From Crocodylus rhombifer (taxonomy: Eukaryota; Chordata; Crocodylia; Crocodylidae), in contig JAVSML010019189.1 in NCBI GenBank assembly GCA_038503035.1, positions 1 through 64,000 on the forward strand: 64,000 nt of DNA. Direction: 5' to 3'. The notes under the pieces were generated by a model. That model was given only the letters and a program-made list of their open reading frames with translations. It was not told the DNA's origin and made no database searches. This document shows, piece by piece, positions 58,229 through 64,000 of this stretch; the stretch's first letter is position 1; the number at the start of each line of letters is the position of its first letter. The position numbers were made by a program, and so were the translations under genes.

Positions 58229-58589
58229 ACTGAGTACTTCCTCTACATTGGTAGCTATCTCTCACATAATGAACATTGATGAAGAAATGCAGCACAGGAG
58301 CCAGTGTACAAGTGCCTTCAGGATCCAGGTCTACAATGCAGTTTTCATCCCCATGAAATGTGGGTGACCTACTGTCGTCAGCCCAAGAGCCTGGAGAGAG
58401 ATACCAATGATGCCTGATCAAGTTGGCTGACCTGATATGCTCATTGGACTGTGTGGAAAGTGCCTGTAATTTCTTCAAATTCAAGGGACTAAAACTATCA
58501 GGACTCTATAGCCCAAGCAATGGAACAAATCTTGCAGGAAACAGTTCCAGATCTAATAGGATGTGAAATTTCCTTATGAAGGGTACAGG

Positions 58590-59480
58590 TACAAGAATAT
58601 TAGAAATGACAAAGGAATGCTTACCATAGAAAAGTCATCTTAGAATGTTTTAGAAGTCAAAAAAGTATAGGGATAAAGTGCAAATTGCTAGAAGTCAAGG
58701 TGAGTTAGATCTTCTCAAGGATATTAAACAGCAAAAGTATTTTCAGGCACATGAATAGGAGGAGGACAGAAAAAAATAGGGCCACTTTGCTCTGAGGGTG
58801 GTGGAGAGACTTAAAAAAACCAAGTATAGCCCCCAAACTGGAGATGATTGGAATGAGATGGAATTAGACTGGGGGGGGGAAAGAGCAAAGAGGAATAGTG
58901 AAAGGAGAGAAATATCAGATTAGAGAGCTTAGTTCTGGGGTCCCTCAGGGATCAGTCTTGGGACCAATCTTGTTTAACATTTTCATTAGTGACATCTGCA
59001 GAAGGATTATGAGCATTTGCTGATAAAACAAACTTGGAATTATTAAGGAAGATTGGGATAGCATGCATAAAGAACTGGATGACCTTGAGGACTGGAATAA
59101 TAAAACTGACCTGAAATTTAATGGCACCCAACACAAATTAATGCACTGATGAACTGTAGCCAACTGTTTTGTTTTTAATCTGGAAGCCTGAGTAGGAAAC
59201 AAATGAGAAAAACCTGTACGAAATGGTTGATCACAGGGTGATGGTGAGATGTCAGTGAAAGGCAGAGCTGAAAAAAGAAAATGTTATTCCAGAACGCATC
59301 AAGAAAAGTATTTCCACTAGATATAGGGAAGTAATAGCGCTGTTGTAAAGCCTCATCTGCAGCATTGTGTACACTTCTGAAGCATGTTCAAGAAAGATGA
59401 ATTGAAACTGAAACAGGTTAGAAGGGCTAGTAGGATGACCAGAAGAATGGAGAGTCTATCTTACAAGACCAGCCTAGAAA
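58590..59480 (+). pseudogene. Old CR1/L3-like LINE relic
   Basis: Decayed RT words: [20 protein letters not shown] (58935-58995, complement-free reading), FADKTNLE in place of FADDT, and a distant 'VRRASRMT'-like C-terminal block near 59420. Many stops. Confidence 0.6.
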
Positions 59481-60110
59481 CACTTTACCTTTTTTGTTCA
59501 GATAATAAATATGCTGAGAGAAATTTCTGTCTATAAACACAGCGGGAGACTGCCATTTTTAAAGGATAATATTGCTATACAGACAACTTGTCATGAATAG
59601 ATTTTGGTTGGAATTAGAAGGTTCCTAATCATTAGTGCACTTAAATTCTGTACTGGTTGAAAGAGAGAGAGCAAAAAGCCCAACCGCTTTTAATACTGAC
59701 AGATCATATTTTGGAAGGGTTACATTTCTGAAGTCATCTGGTTGCACCATATGGTTTCTACAATGGAAGGGGCATGGACCTGACCCAGGAGATCCCCTCC
59801 AATCACACATTCTGATGTTTCTATTAGTTCAGCTATACCTATCCAGGGTGCAGCAGCATCCTGGGGTCTGTTGAGATCCTTCCACGTGTGCCACACATTA
59901 GCTTGGATAGGTTTAAAACACAGAAAAAAAGCCAGTGACTTCCACCAGAAATCCACAGCTGTAGCCTTTCTGTTCTTTGCAACAGAAAGCTGCTCTTTTG
60001 TCTTTTTGCAGGCAAAGAAGAGAGAAAGGTGAGAGGTGCTTTCCAAGGGGCACCTTGAGGTGAAAAGGGTGGAGAACCACTGTATTAGGTGCTGGCACGA
60101 GGTGGCTCTT
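59481..60110. other. Intergenic; one hAT-type terminus
   Basis: Mostly unrecognised. 60038-60082 ('gggcaccttgaggtgaaaag' to 'gagaaccactg') looks like one end of a hAT/MER-type element. Confidence 0.45.
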
Positions 60111-60960
60111 ACAGGTTAGGTGCACGAGTGACAACAGCAAGTCCCCGAGGCAGCTCAGCGTCCCAGCCATGGGCCCTGCGCTGCCCCAGGAGCAGCCAGG
60201 TCACACACAGGTGTGTGCACACGGGGGCGAGTGCGGAAAAAGCCAGCGCCGCTGAGCCAGGGCACTGCAAACACACGGGGTCCCGGAGGCGCGGCCCCGT
60301 ATGACCACAGGAACCTTCTCTTCACGGCTGAAGTGGCCGGGCGGACAACAGCACGCGCACAGTATCCACCGCCCTGCCCTCAGAAGCCGCTGAGCCGCAC
60401 ACTGAAGACTAGCGCATGCGCAGGGGCGGAAGGAGAGCATGCGCTTTCCTGCCAGGTCGCTCTAGGCCGCTCGGTGCGGCGTCTTTATGGTTCGCGCTCG
60501 CAGCGCGGGGAGGGGGCGCAGCATGATGGGCGAGAGCACGAGCCCGATCAGCGTTATCCTGGTCAGCTCGGGCAGCCGCGGCAACAAGCTGCTCTTCCGC
60601 TTCCCCTTCCAGCGGGGCCCGGAGCACTCGGCCTCCCGGGCCGGTAAGTGGCGGCGGAGGGACGCGCAGACGAGCCGGCCGGGCCGGGCTGAGAATGGTG
60701 GCGGCGGCGGCGGCCTCCCAGTGGGACATGTTGTGTCGGGCCAGCCCGCGCTGCCCTCCCGCGGCGCCCTGAGCCGCCTGCTTGCTGGGGTGGAGCGAGC
60801 GGGGCCTGAGGCTCCATCAGGGCTGTGAGCCCAGTGCTGGGACCTGCCCGCTCTGCTCCTGCATCCTGTGGGGCCTGATGAGCTCGACACGCCCGATCTG
60901 GCGCTTGGTAGCCAGCCTGCTGCACGCACACACATGCCGCAAACAGCCCAGTGGCAATGG
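60110..60960 (+). promoter_or_regulatory. NPRL3: NPRL3 promoter CpG island
   Basis: CpG-rich DNA begins near 60110, peaks around exon 1 and fades by 60960. No TATA box is seen, as expected for a housekeeping promoter. The longer open frames on both strands here reflect GC content. Confidence 0.75.
60526..60643 (+). CDS. NPRL3: NPRL3 coding exon 1 (GATOR1 subunit), rest outside window
   Basis: NPRL3 is a subunit of GATOR1, which restrains mTORC1 at the lysosome when amino acids are low. Exon 1 encodes [20 protein letters not shown] followed by a [13 protein letters not shown] block, nearly identical to the start of vertebrate NPRL3, and ends at a GTAAGT donor (60644) in phase 1. I chose the ATG at 60526; an adjacent in-frame ATG at 60523 and one at 60487 would add residues not expected in the family. 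The gene is transcribed away from HBZ, as in other vertebrates. The next exon is not seen by 64000, so intron 1 exceeds 3.3 kb and is filled with CR1. Confidence 0.93.
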
Positions 60961-61013
60961 GGCACTCCCCCAGCAGAGCACCAGATCAAGCGGAAGAGGC
61001 ATTGGCTGATGTG

Positions 61014-62473
61014 ATTCCAGAGCTATTGGCTATCATCTTTGAAAACTCCTAGCGATCTGGAGGGTTCCCAGACAGTTGGAAAAGGGGAAATATAGTGCCC
61101 ATATTTAAGAAGGGGAAAAAGAAGGATCCAGGGAGCTACAGACCAGGCAGCCTCACGTCAGTCCCTGGAAAAATCATGGATCAGGCCTTCAAGGAATCCA
61201 TTTCTAAGAATTTGGAGGAGAAGAATGTGAATAGCAGGGATCCTGGTTTTCTCTGATTTAAAAATCGAAAATTCTCTGATTAAAAACTCAAAACTCATTA
61301 TTAAAATTAAAGACCCCCCACAGCTCCCCCTCCCCCAGCAGTGCTGGCTCCCCCCACAGCCACCACTGCTACTTGCTTGTACAACCATGCCTACATGTAG
61401 GCAGCCGGCACACATGAGCCCCCCCATCTGTGAGCATGACTCTGAAGACAAGCAGCAAGTGATGTGAGGTGATGGTAGCCCCCACCCTGCCCCTGCTGGG
61501 TGCGAACCCCCCCACCCTGCCCCTGAAGCCGCCACCACCACCACCATCCTGCACTGCCACTTCCACTTGTTTAAGGATCTGTGCCCACAGAAGGTGGGGG
61601 CTTGCACGCAGTGGCTGCTACCACACTGCCACTGTCACCCTCGCTGCTGTTGCTGCCACAGAGCCATGCCTGTGGACCTGTGTCTGCAGAGCTGTGTGGC
61701 CATCTGTGGGGCGGCAGCGGTGGTGCAGGGGCGGCTGCTGCATGTGAGCCAGCCTCTTCCCCCCAGCTGGCCAGTATGTATGCAGCCTGCAGAGGGCCAC
61801 CTTTGCCCTCACTCCCTGGTCCTGCTCCTGGGAGTGGGCTGAGGCGGGGGGGCAGGAGGTGCTGCAGTGTGCTGGGGCTGGTGGCGCCTGGCTCACCCCC
61901 TGCTCTGTTCACCCCCCAGCCACCTTTTCCCCCACAGCCCTGCCCCACAGCCCCAAGCCCCACTTACATCCAGGGGCGAAGGGTGAATCTGAGCCTGAGC
62001 CTGAACTCAGCCTTGGCTGACTCAGAAGCTCAGGCCCCACCCTCCCCCTCTTCCTTCCCCTCTGGACAGGGCTGGTGGTTTCCCACTCTTTCTGCAATCA
62101 GTTCTTGCAGGCTGGAACTCTGCCAGTCTGCAGAGCTCTTTGCAAAAGTGGAGAATCTGTGTATTTTTCTGTTAAAAGGGGAAATCGATCGTTTTCTCCG
62201 TTTTTCCATGGGAAATGGAAAACCCGGATTCCTGACCAGTCAGCATGGATTCACCAAGGGCAAGTCATGCCTGACCAGCCTGATTGCCTTCTTTGATGAG
62301 ATGACTGGCTCTGTGTATGTGGGGAGATCAGTGGATGTTGTGTACCTTGATTTTGGCAAGACTTTTGATACGGTCTCCCGCAACATTCTTGCAGGCAAGC
62401 TAAGGAAGTACGGGCTGGATGAATGGAATGAAGGTAGATAGAAAACTAGCTGGAGCACTGAGGCTAAGACAGT
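61014..62473 (+). pseudogene. Older CR1 LINE in NPRL3 intron 1, left part
   Basis: RT fingers (IFENS.RSGGFPDSWKRGNI, with one stop) at 61030-61200 and the QHGFTKGKSCLTSLIAF plus VDVVYLDFGKTFDTVS blocks at 62240-62400 belong to one CR1 RT. It is cut by a ~1-kb DNA element (61235-62234) and again at 62473 by a younger CR1. The remainder resumes at 63803. Confidence 0.8.
61235..62234. mobile_element. Candidate hAT-like DNA element nested in CR1
   Basis: Ends are inverted: CAGGGATCCTGGTTTTC (61235-61251) versus CAGGAATCCGGGTTTTC (reverse of the right end at 62218-62234), 15 of 17 matching. CR1 coding continuity across it proves insertion. About 1 kb, Pro/Cys-type GC-rich interior without a domain. 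The target duplication is not clear. Confidence 0.6.
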
Positions 62474-63802
62474 AGGCAAGCTGTTCGAGAAAATTATGCT
62501 GGCACACATCCAGGAGGGGCCAGCAGGAGACTGCATGCTTAGGGGGAACCAACATGGGTTCATCAGTGGAAGGTCCTGTCAGACCAACCTGGTGGCCTTT
62601 TACAATCAGATCACCAGATCGTTAGACGCACGGGTATCAGTGGATATAATCTTCCTGGACTTCCGGAAGGCTTTTGACACTGTCTCTCACCCTGTTCTCA
62701 TTAAGAAACTGGGGGGCTGTGGTGTAGACACCCACACAGTCAAATGGGTCGCCAACTGGCTGGAGGGCCGCACCCAGAGGGTGGTAGTGGATGGGTCCTT
62801 CTCAACCTGGAAGGACGTGGGCAATGGGGTTCCGCAGGGCTCGGTCCTCGGGCCCGCACTGTTCAACATCTTCATCAGCAATTTGGATGAGGGGGTAAAA
62901 AGCACCCTGTTCAAATTTGCTGATGACACTAAGATGTGGGGGGACGTGGGTACATTGGAAGGATGCAACAGGCTGCAGTCAGACCTCGACAGGTTACAAG
63001 GGTGGGCGGACGAGAATAGGATGGGTTTCAACACAGACAAGTGCAAGGTGATGCACCTGGGGAGGAACAACCGGCACCATACCTACAGGCTGGGGAACTC
63101 CCCTCTTATCAGCACAGAGGTGGAAAAGGATCTTGGAGTCATCATTGACTCCAAGATGAACATGGGCTGGCAGTGTGGAGAGGCAGTCAGGAAGGCCAAC
63201 CGCACCTTGGCATGCATCCACAGATGCATCTCGAGCAGGTCCAAGGAGGTGATCCTCCCCCTCTATGCAGCACTGGTCAGGCTGCAGCTGGAGTATTGCG
63301 TCCAATTCTGGGCGCCGCACTTCAAGAGGGATGTCGACAGCATGGAGAGGGTCCAGAGGAGGGCCACTCATATGATCAGGGGACAACAGGGCAGGCCCTA
63401 TGAGGACAGGCTGCGGGACCTGAACCTGTTCAGCCTCCAAAAGAGAAGGCTGAGGGGGGATCTTGTGGCCTGTTATAAACTAGTCGGGATCAGCAGGCAT
63501 TGGGGAAGTCACTGTTTCCTTGAGCACCGGCAGGAGTGACCAGGAATAACGGTCACAAGCTGGCAGAGGGTAGATTTAGGTTAGATATCAGGAGGCGCTA
63601 CTTCACAGTCAGGGCGGCTAGGGTCTGGAACCAGCTTCCAAGAGAAGTGGTGCAGGCTCCTACCCTGGGGGTGTTTAAGAGGAGGTTAGATGAACATCTT
63701 GCTGGGGTCATTTGACCCCAGTATTCTTTCCTGCCATGGCAGGGGGTCGGACTGGATGATCTGCTCAGGTCCCTTACGACCCTACAAACTATGAAACTAT
63801 GA
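62474..63802 (+). mobile_element. Young CR1 LINE (subfamily 2), RT to 3' end, nested in the older CR1
   Basis: A 347-codon open frame (62496-63539) covers the RT from the QHGFISGRSCQ block through [22 protein letters not shown] and FADD (62912-62925) to the C-terminal ATHMIRGQQGRPY. It breaks only near 63480. The 3' UTR has the 'gccatggcagggggtcgga' word and a CTATGAAACTATGA tail. By eye it is very similar to 27351-29819, so both are recent. Confidence 0.92.
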
Positions 63803-64000
63803 CTCAGTGTCTATTTGGCAGGTGGTATCAAGTAGAGTGCCAGGGATCCTGGGGCCAGTTTTGTTCAATATTTTCATCAGCAACTTGGACAGTGACAGAG
63901 CACACTCTCAACAAGTTTGCCAATGACACCAAGCTGGGGGAGTAGTAGATATGCTGGAGGGTAGGACTAGGATTCAGTGACCTAGACATATTGGAGGATT
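63803..64000 (+). pseudogene. Older CR1 LINE, right part (continues past window)
   Basis: Resumes the RT of the copy begun at 61014: the GPVLFNIFISNLDS block and a KFANDTKL palm decayed from FADDT (63916-63927). The 3' end lies beyond the window. Confidence 0.8.

Larger units (their letters stand above)
56389..58500 (+). pseudogene. Old non-CR1 LINE reverse transcriptase, split by a CR1
   Basis: Broken frames give RT blocks in order: CGNYRGIALVSTSGKIL and LPLAEEVMPESQ (56410-56530), QRCAIGPALFSI (57000), a palm block ELQYADNFTILAH decayed from YADD (about 57170-57210), GLPLNIRKSKVLYWPAPG (57262-57315), then after the CR1 (57364-58228) the EYFLYIGSYLSHN block (58230-58270). Coding continuity shows the CR1 landed inside it. 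The clade (RTE-, L2- or jockey-like) is not resolved. Confidence 0.65.

Noticed and set aside
60487..60525. Upstream in-frame ATGs as the NPRL3 start
   Set aside because: They add an Arg-rich stretch or an extra Met not seen in the family, as I remember it; homology begins at the ATG at 60526.

Overview
This is a vertebrate nuclear window, almost certainly crocodilian. The evidence is an intact alpha-A globin whose C-helix and interface residues are of crocodilian type (the whole reads closest to Crocodylus rather than Alligator from memory), a very dense load of CR1 LINEs, and the conserved synteny of an alpha-globin locus. There are only three host genes. All lie in the standard arrangement, but the window shows the locus reversed relative to the human map: HBA (alpha-A, minus strand, 4.3-5.1 kb), an embryonic zeta/pi-type alpha globin (HBZ, minus strand, 40.2-43.2 kb) and, head-to-head with it, the first exon of NPRL3 (plus strand, 60.5 kb). 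No alpha-D globin can be seen between HBZ and HBA.

Region by region. 0-2.9 kb: sparse old repeats. 2.95-5.7 kb: a CpG-rich block holding the compact HBA gene. 5.7-8.5 kb: a hAT-like MITE and a long G-poor CA/CT-rich degenerate tract with 'CTACACGTG' MITE pieces. 9-17.4 kb: a mosaic of CR1, a Tx1/L1-like LINE ORF1 fragment and recurring short segments. 17.4-27.3 kb: a nest four levels deep, namely an old CR1, then a ~1 kb LTR-like insertion, then a young but defective gamma-type endogenous retrovirus (provirus 17991-25513, minus strand, tRNA-His-type primer site, reverse transcriptase deleted), then a 1.37 kb solo LTR inside env. 27.4-29.8 kb: a long CR1 copy. 29.8-31.2 kb: an inverted copy of the repeat at 9-10 kb. 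31.2-37.7 kb: a nearly complete but decayed Tx1/L1-like LINE (ORF1 and ORF2, minus strand) broken by a CR1 tail and a solo LTR. 38-38.8 kb: a tandem repeat and a GAAAC-rich repeat. 38.8-50 kb: the quieter HBZ neighbourhood. 51-56.4 kb: a decayed element with a Myb/SANT-like domain, hAT MITEs and an LTR-like block. 56.4-60 kb: old LINEs with a CR1 inserted. 60.1-61 kb: the NPRL3 CpG island and exon 1. 61-64 kb: CR1 nested in CR1 inside NPRL3 intron 1.

HBZ and HBA encode alternative alpha-type subunits of the haemoglobin tetramer at embryonic and later stages. NPRL3 encodes a GATOR1 subunit; in other vertebrates its introns carry the alpha-globin enhancers, which would lie to the right of this window. 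The large spacing between HBZ and HBA (about 35 kb from the HBZ stop codon to the HBA start codon) is mostly transposable elements. I see no new cellular system; the most notable observations are the nested-insertion history, the RT-less provirus, the LTR family with X-box palindromes, and the missing alpha-D gene.
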